NCBI GenBank assembly: GCA_947383215.1
Contig: CANDCP010000004.1
Location: 1 to 64,000 of the forward strand
Reading direction: 5' to 3'
Origin: an uncultured Roseburia sp.
Lineage (GTDB): Bacteria > Bacillota > Clostridia > Lachnospirales > Lachnospiraceae
DNA: 64,000 nt
Positions within the stretch are counted from its first letter, which is position 1, and the number at the start of each line of letters is the position of its first letter. Below, piece after piece: positions 19,323 through 28,070 of the stretch. A program made the position numbers and the translations under genes. The notes under the pieces are model-generated. The model did not search any database, was not told the origin of the DNA, and worked only from the letters and a program-made list of their open reading frames with translations.

Positions 19323-21188
19323 TCAACGACTGTATTCCAGAAGCATTTCCAAGTCCTCAATCTGCTCCCTGATACTCTTCCCGATATCCGTATCCTTTAC
19401 CCGGATACGCTTTTCCTCCGTCTCAAAAATATCCGTGCTCGACTCGATATCCACATTCTCTTCCAGCACTTTTTTAATACTCTCAAACGGCTGATGCGCT
19501 TTTAACCGCATACCGTGCGAATTGTAAATCAGCGTATATCCCGCGATCCCCGTCTTCTTGTGGTACGCCCGGCAAAATCCGCCGTCAATAATAATCAGCT
19601 TCCCGTTGGCGCGCACAGGCGCCTCTCCGTCGCGCACCTTTACCGGCGTATGGCCGTTGATAATATGGGATATCGGAGAAAACAACCCAAATTCGCGCAA
19701 TATCATATTGCAGATATATTCTTTGTGATAATACTCGTAATACGGATTCCGCTCTTCCTCCGTTACCTCTTGATCCGAAAGATACATTTTCTCGAAAGTT
19801 TTTATTCTTCTTCCCGAAAGCGGCGACTTTTCTCCCGCCCAAAGATACCACAAAAAATCTTTCTCCGAATTTGTAGAAATATCAAGACATACCTTGCGCA
19901 CGATCCGGTCTGCATAATCGAGATATTCCTTTCCCTTGTAAACCGTATCCCCAATCCGGATCCCCTCAAAATTTCCCTGCTCGTCAAGCGGAATACAGCC
20001 GTGATACAAAAGATTATCATTGTGACACTTATACATGCTGCCCTTCGAACACAAAAAACGGATATGCCGATGCAGCCTTTCGCTGTTCAAAAACGAACGG
20101 CGCAGTTCCGCGATCACAGCGGTCTCCTCCCGCGTCAGCTCATACGGGTGCGCCCTGTCCACAGTCGGAAAATCCTTTCGGTTCATCGCATATTCCGTTC
20201 CGTCTATCACAACCGTCCCCTTGTCGTAATCTATTTTCTCTAGCATCCGTCTCTCATCCATCTGATACTCCGGATGCCTGCCGATCAGCTGCCCTTCTAA
20301 TTTAAATAAGATCACAGAGATCGCCTGCAGCGCCGAATCCGTCACGTCCTCCATTCCATACTGCTTTTGCGCAAACAAAACGAGCTCGCGGAGACTGATT
20401 CCATATCCGCTCTCAAGAACTCTGATGTTTCCGTAACGGAGATTGTTTCTGACAACCATTGCTACGCAAGGCTCGCAGCCTGCCGCGGCTCCCATCCACA
20501 GCACATCGTGATTTCCCCATTCGATATCAAGCGCGTGGTACGTCATCAAAAGGTCCATAATTTTATCGGGATACGCGCCCCTGTCATAAATATCCCCCAC
20601 AATATGAAGATAATCCACCGCAAGACGCTTAATCAGCTCTGCGAGCGCAACGATAAATTCATCCGCGGCCTGAATGCGAATAATCGTTTTCATAATCTGT
20701 CTGTGATACTCAATCTGATTATTGTCCTCGTCCACCTGCATATGCAAAAGCTCGTCGATAATATACGCGAACTCCTCCGGCATCGCCTTTCGCACCTTTG
20801 ATCTGGTATATTTTGACGAGAGATCGCGCGCAACCGCAATCAGATTCTGCAGATTCAGCTTATACCAGTCTTCCGTAATCACGCCCTGCTCAAAAAGCGC
20901 GTTCAGCTTCTCTTTTGGGTAGTAGATCAGCGTACATAACTCTTTTCTCTCCTGCCCGCTCATCTGTTCCGCAAAAATACGGTCAACCTTCTCCTTTATG
21001 ACGCCCGAACAATTATTGATAATATGACAGAACGCCTCATACTCACCGTGCAGATCGCTCATAAAATGTTCCGTCCCCTTTGGGAGATTAAGAATTGCGC
21101 TTAAATTAATCATTTCACGGCATACCGCCTGTTTTGTGGGATATTCTTTTGCCAGTAATTCCAGATATTTTTTCTTTTCCTTTTCCAT
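19323..21188 (-). CDS. fbp: Fructose-1,6-bisphosphatase, class III
   Basis: 621 residues, the usual length of the Firmicutes class III enzyme, which hydrolyses fructose-1,6-bisphosphate to fructose-6-phosphate in gluconeogenesis. The metallophosphatase motifs are visible: GDIYDRG, then IEWGNHDVLWMG, and the C-terminal ISHIINGHTPVK. Start at 21188 has GGGAGG upstream; a start at 21227 would lack one. It faces away from the glmS gene, which uses the product fructose-6-phosphate. It stands alone as a transcription unit. Confidence 0.96.
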   Translation of the reverse strand: MEKEKKKYLELLAKEYPTKQAVCREMINLSAILNLPKGTEHFMSDLHGEYEAFCHIINNCSGVIKEKVDRIFAEQMSGQERKELCTLIYYPKEKLNALFEQGVITEDWYKLNLQNLIAVARDLSSKYTRSKVRKAMPEEFAYIIDELLHMQVDEDNNQIEYHRQIMKTIIRIQAADEFIVALAELIKRLAVDYLHIVGDIYDRGAYPDKIMDLLMTYHALDIEWGNHDVLWMGAAAGCEPCVAMVVRNNLRYGNIRVLESGYGISLRELVLFAQKQYGMEDVTDSALQAISVILFKLEGQLIGRHPEYQMDERRMLEKIDYDKGTVVIDGTEYAMNRKDFPTVDRAHPYELTREETAVIAELRRSFLNSERLHRHIRFLCSKGSMYKCHNDNLLYHGCIPLDEQGNFEGIRIGDTVYKGKEYLDYADRIVRKVCLDISTNSEKDFLWYLWAGEKSPLSGRRIKTFEKMYLSDQEVTEEERNPYYEYYHKEYICNMILREFGLFSPISHIINGHTPVKVRDGEAPVRANGKLIIIDGGFCRAYHKKTGIAGYTLIYNSHGMRLKAHQPFESIKKVLEENVDIESSTDIFETEEKRIRVKDTDIGKSIREQIEDLEMLLEYSR

Positions 21189-21314
21189 CCGTGCCTCCCG
21201 ATTTCTTCCTTTTTTATCATACTGCATTTACAGTCCATGCACAAGTAAAAAAGTCAACTCACGGATTCAAACCTGCGCCGTCCGGCTAACGGATCTTTGC
21301 CTTTATCGCATGAA

Positions 21315-21490
21315 GTAACAGTTCAGACCGCGCCCCTTGAAACAAGCCACAGACCGCCTGCAAAGCAGGCTATACGCCGCCCAGGCGGCTCCTGTCTGAG
21401 GCTTGAGGGGCGCTCCGCTCATGGCGTATAAGAGATGCTCATTCATGCAAGCATGATTCGCCTCTCTTATAGCCATTGCTGAACTGTTAC
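21315..21490. repeat. 176-bp inverted-repeat element (MITE-like or structured RNA)
   Basis: The element is bounded by a perfect 12-bp inverted repeat, GTAACAGTTCAG (21315-21326) and CTGAACTGTTAC (21479-21490). Inside it is almost fully self-complementary. GCGCCCCT/AGGGGCGC (21330-21337 with 21406-21413) and CAAGCC/GGCTTG form one arm carrying two small GC-rich hairpins (21356-21370 and 21376-21389). ATGGC plus TATAAGAGA (21421-21435) pairs with 21463-21476 to form a second arm. No transposase and no clear target duplication are present. Flanks 21189-21314 and 21491-21545 hold nothing else recognisable. Confidence 0.75.
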
Positions 21491-21545
21491 GCAATATCCA
21501 CAATTTTACCCCCTTTATCCGCGATAAAATCTATCTCTCGTTCCA

Positions 21546-21573
21546 TTGACATATCCTATTCTTATGGTAAACT
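21546..21573 (+). promoter_or_regulatory. Promoter of the glmS transcript
   Basis: TTGACA (21546-21551), 16-bp spacer, TAAACT (21568-21573) with a TG extended -10, about 50 bp before the ribozyme cleavage site. Confidence 0.7.
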
Positions 21574-21619
21574 GAATATATTCATTTTAGGAGGAAATGA
21601 ATTTCGAAAAGTTAAAAAC

Positions 21620-21775
21620 TTTAGCGCTATGTATCAATGGCGGTCGGTATGCCATTGGTTCACGAGGAGCCGGGTTGTCGAATTTTCAGCGGATGCCCGG
21701 ACGCAGATACGGCTGTGAAATATGGTAACAAATATGGCGGCAACGCCAAAACAAAAAGTCCATAACCGTATACCC
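21620..21775 (+). ncRNA. glmS ribozyme (glucosamine-6-phosphate-activated self-cleaving RNA)
   Basis: The 5' UTR of glmS contains the expected cleavage context A|GCGC with predicted scission between 21623 and 21624, then CACGAGGAGCCGGGTTGTCG and AATTTTCAGCGGATGCCCGG. These match the conserved core of the known ribozyme (GACGAGG...TTATCGAATTTTCGGCGGATGCC). Binding of glucosamine-6-phosphate causes cleavage and mRNA decay, giving feedback control of glmS. The sequence to about 21775 completes the pseudoknotted core; 21776-21825 contains a small CCCGG/CCGGG hairpin. Confidence 0.9.
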
Positions 21776-21839
21776 GGATGCCGGGACTGCGAAATCCGCG
21801 GCATCATACCATAAAATAATAAAAATAAGGAGATTTTAT

Positions 21840-23657
21840 ATGTGCGGAATTATTGGTTTTACCGGTAAACTGGAAGCCCAGGATATCTTGTTAGACGGTC
21901 TTGAAAAGTTGGAGTACAGAGGATACGACAGCGCAGGTATCGCCTATTTTAAGGAAAACCGGGAAAAAATTTCCACCCGCAAGACGGCCGGAAAAGTAAA
22001 GGATTTGCGGGCGATCTGCGACGACAACGAATCCACCTGCGGAATCGGGCATACGCGGTGGGCGACGCACGGCGGCGTCACCAACGCGAACGCCCATCCC
22101 CACAAATGCGGCAACGTGGCGTTGATCCACAACGGAATTATCGAAAACTATCACGAGCTTGTCTCTTCCTACGATTTGGAAAAGGATTTGATTTCAGAGA
22201 CGGACACGGAGGTTGCGGCCGCTCTTTTTAACAAAATGTATGACGGTGAAAATCCGATCGATGCAATTAAAAAGGCCGTTCCGCTTTTTAAGGGTTCGTT
22301 TGCCTTCTGTATTATGTTTAAAAACAAACCCGGCACAATTTATGCGGTCAGAAACGTAAGCCCAATGGTTGCGGCCACCTGTGAGGACGGCTCTTTTATC
22401 GCCTCCGACCTGACCGCTTTCATCCAATACAGCAAAAAATATTTTATTGTACCGGAGTACACAATTCTGACTATGACAGAATCCGGCATTGCGCTCACCG
22501 ATTTGGAAGGAACGGATGTCGAGCCGGAATTTTTAGAGGTAAACTGGGATATCACGGCCGCCCAAAAAGACGGCTACCCAACTTTTATGTTAAAGGAAAT
22601 CCATGAGCAGCCGGAGGCTATCACAAGAACGATTACTCCGAGAATTACAGACGGGCTTCCGGATTTTTCAGCCGACGACATTTCGGATTCGCTTTTTGCA
22701 GATTGCCGGGATATCACAATTGTCGCCTGCGGCACTGCAATGTACGCGGGCATGGTCGGCAAATCGCTGATCCAGGAGATGCTCGGTATTCCGGTGACGG
22801 TCGCTATCGCTTCGGAGTTCCGCTATGAGCATCCCGTCATCACAGATAAAAGCCTGGTAATTGTCGTTTCCCAGTCCGGAGAAACCATTGACACCTTAGA
22901 GGCGCTGCGTCTCGCAAAAACGAGAACGAAAAAAACGCTTGCCATCGTTAATGTCAAGGGCTCCACGATTGCGAGAGAAAGCGACTATGTGCTTTACACA
23001 CACGCCGGCCCTGAGATTGCCGTGGCAAGTACAAAAGCCTACACCGTTCAGACGGCGGCTTTCTATCTGATTGCCTGCAAGCTCGGACTGATCCAGGATA
23101 AGATATCAAAAGACGAAGCCCGGGAGTTTATCGGAAATCTTCAGGATGTCAGCGGCCATATTTCGGAAGTCCTGAAATTGTCCGACAACGTAGAGCGCCT
23201 TACAAAACGTATGCTCAACGCCTCCAACACATTTTTTATCGGCCGTGGTATCGACTACACGCTGTCCATGGAAGGCGCGCTGAAATTAAAAGAGATTTCT
23301 TATATCCACGCGGAGGCATACGCAGCCGGAGAATTAAAGCACGGAACGATCGCGCTGATCAGCGAGGGCGTACCTGTGATTGCGCTTGCCACTCAAAGTC
23401 ATGTGTACAGCAAGGTAATCTCCAACATCCGCGAGGTAAAGGCGAGAGGCGCCTATGTCATTTTGCTGAGCATGGATGAAAATATCAAGGATAATTCCAT
23501 CTGCGATACGTTTATTTCACTTCCGAAGGCGCCGGATCGTTTCGCCATCTTCGAGGCGGTCGTGATTTTGCAGATGATCGCATATTTCACTTCGGTCGGA
23601 AAAGGCTTAAATGCGGACCAGCCAAGAAATCTTGCAAAATCGGTTACGGTAGAGTAA
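21840..23657 (+). CDS. glmS: Glutamine-fructose-6-phosphate aminotransferase (isomerizing)
   Basis: 605 residues, full length. Makes glucosamine-6-phosphate from fructose-6-phosphate and glutamine, the first step toward UDP-GlcNAc for peptidoglycan. The N-terminal glutaminase domain begins MCGIIGF with Cys2 as nucleophile (after Met removal) and contains LEYRGYDSAG and GHTRWATHG. Two SIS sugar-isomerase domains follow, with VSQSGETIDTLEALR, and the C-terminus ends LAKSVTVE. AAGGAG lies just upstream of the ATG. Expression is controlled by the ribozyme in its leader. Confidence 0.98.
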   Translation: MCGIIGFTGKLEAQDILLDGLEKLEYRGYDSAGIAYFKENREKISTRKTAGKVKDLRAICDDNESTCGIGHTRWATHGGVTNANAHPHKCGNVALIHNGIIENYHELVSSYDLEKDLISETDTEVAAALFNKMYDGENPIDAIKKAVPLFKGSFAFCIMFKNKPGTIYAVRNVSPMVAATCEDGSFIASDLTAFIQYSKKYFIVPEYTILTMTESGIALTDLEGTDVEPEFLEVNWDITAAQKDGYPTFMLKEIHEQPEAITRTITPRITDGLPDFSADDISDSLFADCRDITIVACGTAMYAGMVGKSLIQEMLGIPVTVAIASEFRYEHPVITDKSLVIVVSQSGETIDTLEALRLAKTRTKKTLAIVNVKGSTIARESDYVLYTHAGPEIAVASTKAYTVQTAAFYLIACKLGLIQDKISKDEAREFIGNLQDVSGHISEVLKLSDNVERLTKRMLNASNTFFIGRGIDYTLSMEGALKLKEISYIHAEAYAAGELKHGTIALISEGVPVIALATQSHVYSKVISNIREVKARGAYVILLSMDENIKDNSICDTFISLPKAPDRFAIFEAVVILQMIAYFTSVGKGLNADQPRNLAKSVTVE

Positions 23658-23679
23658 AAATATATTAGCGGATAAATAA

Positions 23680-23712
23680 AAGAGGGGCTGTCAAACGACG
23701 GCCTCTTCTTTT
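23680..23712 (+). terminator. Terminator after glmS
   Basis: AAGAGG (23680-23685) pairs with CCTCTT (23702-23707), with an inner GTC/GAC pair, followed by TTCTTTT. Confidence 0.65.
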
Positions 23713-23747
23713 AGAATTAAAATATCCGATTCCATATGATAAATCCA

Positions 23748-24095
23748 TTAAAACATTCTCTCTCCCAAATATTTGTCATGCGGAACAATTAAGCACCTTT
23801 CGATCGACTTCCAATAACTGTCGTAAAGATATTTTTGCGCCGCCCCGTAGCTTTCTTTCGTATCAAATTCCCAGTAAAGCATATACTTAACGCTTTTTAC
23901 AATACGGGTGATTTTAAGAGGCGGAAGCCCCTCCTTAATCTGCTCCATATCTATGTGATACCCTCTTTTGGCGAACCGAAGCAGAAGCAATCCCTCCTGT
24001 TTCTCCAAAAAGCTTTTGGCTTCAAGCATCAGCGCTTCAAATTCCTCTACCTTATGCGGCTTTACCTGATAAATACATATTTCCGTAAACGACAT
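23748..24095 (-). CDS. Small protein, probable dimeric alpha/beta-barrel fold
   Basis: 115 residues. The layout (FTEICIYQVKPHKVEEFEAL near the N-terminus, an aromatic-rich YMLYWEFDTKESYGAAQKYL near the middle) resembles the antibiotic-biosynthesis-monooxygenase/ABM-like ferredoxin fold. No catalytic residues can be assigned. Start at 24095 (MSFTEI) is favoured by GGAGGAG 9 nt upstream; an ATG at 24113 lacks a good site. It is convergent with glmS and not obviously linked to its neighbours. The 24140-24309 gap after cassette C holds only small GC-rich hairpins. Confidence 0.7.
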   Translation of the reverse strand: MSFTEICIYQVKPHKVEEFEALMLEAKSFLEKQEGLLLLRFAKRGYHIDMEQIKEGLPPLKITRIVKSVKYMLYWEFDTKESYGAAQKYLYDSYWKSIERCLIVPHDKYLGERMF

Positions 24096-24309
24096 ATTTC
24101 GGTTCTCCTCCATTCTCACTCTATCGCCCCGCACTTATATACTCACATACATCACCGCCCTTCTCCTCCGAGCGAGGGAGGCTCGCCACCTTGCAGCACG
24201 GCTGCTCCTACGGAAGATTATAGCATACCCAAAGTTATCCGGCAATCTGTTTCCCAGCCCAGCCAGACACAAAAAAGCCAATGAATCTGTCAATTTGTTA
24301 CGGTTCGTT

Positions 24310-24948
24310 TTACCTGACTTTACACAATCTGCCTTTCTCCATCTCGCACACCGTATCGCAAAGCGCCGATATGTCCTCCGCGGAATGAGACGAAAGTAAA
24401 ATCGTCTTCCCCTGCTGCCTATAGCCCAGTAAATACTCCCGCATCTCCTCTACGCCTTCCTTATCCAGCCCGTTAAACGGCTCGTCCATAATCAGGATTT
24501 TCGGTTCCTCCATCATCGCCTGCGCCAGTCCGAGCCTCTGGCGCATACCCAGGCTGTATTTTCGGACATGCCGCTTCAACTTCGGATCGAGTCCCACTTG
24601 TCTCATGGTCTCCGAAATTTTATCTTTGTCTATTTTATGATTCAGGCCCGCTATCAATTTCAGATTCTTAAATCCGCTGTAATAGGGAATAAACCCGGGC
24701 GTTTCGATAATGATCCCCATATCGTCCGGGAAATCGACATCTTTTCCCACACGCTTCCCGTCCACGAAAACCTCTCCGTCCGTCACACCCACAAACCCGC
24801 AGATGCACTTCATCAGCATTGTCTTCCCGCTCCCGTTTCTGCCGATCAGCCCATGAATTTTGCCCGCCTCAAACGAAACGGAGACATCCTTCAAAATATG
24901 ATTTTTCGAGAGCGTCAAATTTACGTTATTTACCGTTATCATATCCAT
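24310..24948 (-). CDS. ABC transporter ATP-binding protein, cassette C
   Basis: 212 residues. Walker A GRNGSGKT at residues 36-43, signature SLGMRQ, Walker B ILIMDEP, and LLSSHSAED around the switch His. It shares IETPGFIPYYSGFKNLKLI with the ATPases of cassettes A and B. AGGAGG lies 6 nt before the ATG at 24948 (further ATGs at 24954 and 24942). It is the last gene of the cassette C series. It energises the two permeases at 24972 and 25848. Confidence 0.92.
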   Translation of the reverse strand: MDMITVNNVNLTLSKNHILKDVSVSFEAGKIHGLIGRNGSGKTMLMKCICGFVGVTDGEVFVDGKRVGKDVDFPDDMGIIIETPGFIPYYSGFKNLKLIAGLNHKIDKDKISETMRQVGLDPKLKRHVRKYSLGMRQRLGLAQAMMEEPKILIMDEPFNGLDKEGVEEMREYLLGYRQQGKTILLSSHSAEDISALCDTVCEMEKGRLCKVR

Positions 24949-24971
24949 TTTCATCCTCCTGCTTCCCGATT

Positions 24972-25844
24972 CTAACTTAAAATCTCCGTCACCGAATCAT
25001 AATCAAACCTTCTGACCGCAAAAATACAAAACAGCAAGAGCGCCGCTATCACAATCAGAAAATAGAAAACCGAAAACGTGACGGAGACAATCGGCTGCTT
25101 AAAATATTTGGTGTAATGAAGCCAGATCAACGCGTTTGCCATCGGCATTGTCCACATAAGCTGCGTGTTTACCGAGCAAAACGCCGTCCCCAGCGATATC
25201 ACACATGCCGTAAATACAAATCCCGCATTTTTCCTCCTTGCAAGGGAAAAGGCAAGCATAAGCAATCCGATTGTCAACAGATACACAAAAACCAACAGAT
25301 AGCTTTGCACCGCGGCCTCCGCCACGGACATCTGATTATAGAGATTGACCGGCAGAAGCCGCACACCGAAATTTTGCGCTCTTTCAGGAAATTCAAGCAC
25401 GAAATCTGTCGCCACCTTGCTCCAGTTCTCGCTGACAAAACCGCTTCCAAGCATCGGCAAAACCGCTCCCAAAAAAATTACGGCTAAAAACGACGCCGCC
25501 ATAAAGACAAGCTTTAAGATCTGTCCCAACAGCCAGCTGCTTCTTCCCGTCCTCGAAATATAAAAGACCGTGTTCGTGTCAATCTTTGGAAAATCCGAAA
25601 TCAGCGTCATAAACACAAGCGGAATGATCAAAAGAATCGCTCCGGAATTTGCAACGGCTATAAACGGCTCGAATAGATTTAAAGGCTCGCCCATCAATCT
25701 TGCATTTTCGCGCAGCGGCTCAATTGCAAACGAATGAATAAATATAAGAAGAACCGCAAGGATGATCATGCGCGCATCGCACACCCACTTGATATATTCC
25801 ACCTTTGCGCACGCAAAACTTTTTTTCAAATTAATTCCTTTCAT
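24972..25844 (-). CDS. ABC-2-like permease 1, cassette C
   Basis: 290 residues, six to seven membrane segments. LFEPFIAVANSGAILLIIPL followed by SDFPKIDTN and GRSSWLLGQI matches the type 1 permeases of cassettes A and B. GGGGGTG precedes the ATG, which lies 3 bp after the stop codon of the upstream permease gene. Confidence 0.87.
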   Translation of the reverse strand: MKGINLKKSFACAKVEYIKWVCDARMIILAVLLIFIHSFAIEPLRENARLMGEPLNLFEPFIAVANSGAILLIIPLVFMTLISDFPKIDTNTVFYISRTGRSSWLLGQILKLVFMAASFLAVIFLGAVLPMLGSGFVSENWSKVATDFVLEFPERAQNFGVRLLPVNLYNQMSVAEAAVQSYLLVFVYLLTIGLLMLAFSLARRKNAGFVFTACVISLGTAFCSVNTQLMWTMPMANALIWLHYTKYFKQPIVSVTFSVFYFLIVIAALLLFCIFAVRRFDYDSVTEILS

Positions 25845-25847
25845 AGC

Positions 25848-26717
25848 TTACACCCCCTTATCTGTCCTTCGACATATCACAATACAAAATCCCGCAAACC
25901 CCAACAAAAAATAAACGCCGTTAAACAAAAGCGTCGTCTTCGCCCTGGTATTCCACTCCGCCATATTGACGATATCAGCCATTCCGTAAGGAAAAAAAGG
26001 ACCGATTTTATCGTAAATATCAAAGTCCAAGTTTTCGATTCCTTTTGCCCCGAGTTTCATAAGCGCCGTATCCCATATATAGACGATTAAAAACGGAAGG
26101 CAGGTGATCAGATACGGGTTCCTGCAAAAAGAACCGATAAAAAACGCCGGTACCGTCGTCACCGCCCCGTAGAGAAACGACGCAAGCAATGTTTTCATTA
26201 CTCTCCCCGTTATTCCATGAGACAAAATTGTCATAAGCTCTTCTTCCGGGATTTGATACGAAGAAATATCCGGAAAAACATTCCACACAATTATCCCGTA
26301 CAGCAGTACGCCAAAAAGAGTGACAAGACCTCCGCTCAAAAAGGAAGCCATAAATTTAGAAGCGCAGTATCTTATCTGCCCGGTTCTGGTAATCGTATAC
26401 CGCATAAACCCACTGTTGCGCTCGGCGCAGAACGAAACCATAAACGGAAACGCCACGATAATCGGAAGAAACATTGTAATGTAGCCGGAAAGCGCATACG
26501 AAAAAACTTCAACATTGGAAAGCGTATAATCCGCCTGTATCACCCCTCTGTCAAGATTAAAAATCGCTTCAAATACAGAATATGTCTTGCCTGTCTCTAC
26601 GTCGCTGTATGCCGACGCAGTAAAGCATAAAACAGATATCAAAATAACCGCGCCAAGAAATCCCGGATTCACAATCGTTTTTCCCAAATCGCACCGAAGC
26701 GTCCTTAAAAATTTCAT
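25848..26717 (-). CDS. ABC-2-like permease 2, cassette C
   Basis: 289 residues, about six membrane segments, the longest of the type 2 permeases here. FLPIIVAFPFMVSFCAERNS then TITRTGQIRYCASKF is the family motif. GGGGG precedes the ATG at 26717, 12 bp after the lipoprotein stop. It forms the second half of the cassette C channel. Confidence 0.87.
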   Translation of the reverse strand: MKFLRTLRCDLGKTIVNPGFLGAVILISVLCFTASAYSDVETGKTYSVFEAIFNLDRGVIQADYTLSNVEVFSYALSGYITMFLPIIVAFPFMVSFCAERNSGFMRYTITRTGQIRYCASKFMASFLSGGLVTLFGVLLYGIIVWNVFPDISSYQIPEEELMTILSHGITGRVMKTLLASFLYGAVTTVPAFFIGSFCRNPYLITCLPFLIVYIWDTALMKLGAKGIENLDFDIYDKIGPFFPYGMADIVNMAEWNTRAKTTLLFNGVYFLLGFAGFCIVICRRTDKGV

Positions 26718-26729
26718 TCTATCATCCCC

Positions 26730-27929
26730 CTACCTCTGGTTGTTGACGAACTCCAACTCTCCCGTCACACAGTCTACCAGGCCGTATATTTCCTTTCCCC
26801 ACGTCACGTCTATGTAAATCGCCCAGTACGGTGTGAGCTCTAAAATCCTGCCGGCGTACATTGCATTTTCTGCTTCCAAAAGCGCGTCTTCCGCTTGGTT
26901 TGCATTTAAATCATCCTTTCCCATCATTACCGGACAATACACAAGCTCCATTCCAAGCACATCGTATTCCGCATATTCGGAAAGCATATTATCCAACAGA
27001 CGAACGGCACATTTCGGCGTCACAATGCCGTCATATGTCTCAACCGTTTCATGATCCTCAAAAGCATATTGTACTGTAAACGAATTGATCTTCCCCTTTT
27101 CCTCCAAATAAGACACCGCTGAAGAAAATGAGTACATGTCAAAACCGGTATCTTTCAAACGAGACGGCGTTGCACAAATCGGAAGTCCCATATAACTGCT
27201 GCTAAAGCGGACCTCCATAACCGTATTTTCACTTTCATCCTGATATACCGTTGCAACGGACGGCATCAATTTCTGCGGGTATTCCGAAACTTTTGTAAAT
27301 TCGGAAGCAAATTCGAATGCCGTCTCCGCCGCTTCGCTGATCAAAACGTTTTCTCCCTTTAACTTATAGACATCATCAGAATAATCGCTGCTTAAAAGAT
27401 AGCTTTTTATGTCTCTGAAATGAAAACTCTCCTCATTAAATATAATACTGTCTATCATTTCAGATTTCTTTTGCACATATCGAAAAAAACCGATATTCCC
27501 CGTCCCAAGCTCTGCACCGCTCTTTTCATCGTAAAAATCCGGTCCAACCGGCAAATAGCGTTCGTCAATAGTCACTTTATTTTCATCATAAATTTCTTCG
27601 GGAATATACCGGCTTGAAAGTACATCCCATTTATCTTGAAAGTTGTCCATACATACAATCTGATATTTTCCGATTTCCTCCGGAACGTCAAATGAGAAAT
27701 TGTTGACAAAATGCAGATTCTTGTAATCGTAAGACATAATCTCTTTCATATCCTGCTGCTTATGGTGAGCAAGATCATCCATAGACATCTTTTGAATTTC
27801 TTCTCCGTCCGGTGATTCTTCTGTAAAACTGCCGGAATGTGCTTCATCTAATCGTGGCGATGTATCATTCGCACACGCAGTAGTTATTAAAAATAATGCC
27901 ATACATGCAATTATATATTTTCACTTCAC
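26730..27929 (-). pseudogene. Lipoprotein of cassette C with a stop codon at codon 3
   Basis: A diverged paralog of the lipoproteins at 28071 and 30161, with the same ending YWAIYIDVTWGKEIYGLVDC then VNNQR. A strong site GGAGGTG lies 7-8 nt before a GTG at 27927-27929. The frame then reads GTG AAG TGA, after which KYIIACMALFLITTACAN would be a normal lipoprotein signal. The next ATG (27902) would give a 390-residue product with a truncated, uncharged signal peptide. The gene is therefore probably inactivated by one nonsense change, or survives poorly by reinitiation. The body of the frame is intact, so the event looks recent. Confidence 0.65.
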
Positions 27930-28070
27930 GATTTTTCACCTCCATCATGCAAACAATAGACAGTTATACTGAAGTCGCAGTATATTCTCTGACAGTAAGA
28001 TTGCTTGTAGACGGCGCCCCCGCTTTTCTTTCAAAAAATTGCTGCTCCTCTTTCCAATATACTCATCTCC

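Noticed and set aside
21303-21503. 66-codon minus-strand frame in the inverted-repeat element
   Set aside because: The bases are explained by the stem structure; the frame follows the repeat and lacks a ribosome-binding site.
24140-24309. GC-rich inverted repeats after cassette C
   Set aside because: Stems are only 4-5 bp with no T-run and no partner elsewhere in the window; nothing can be supported.
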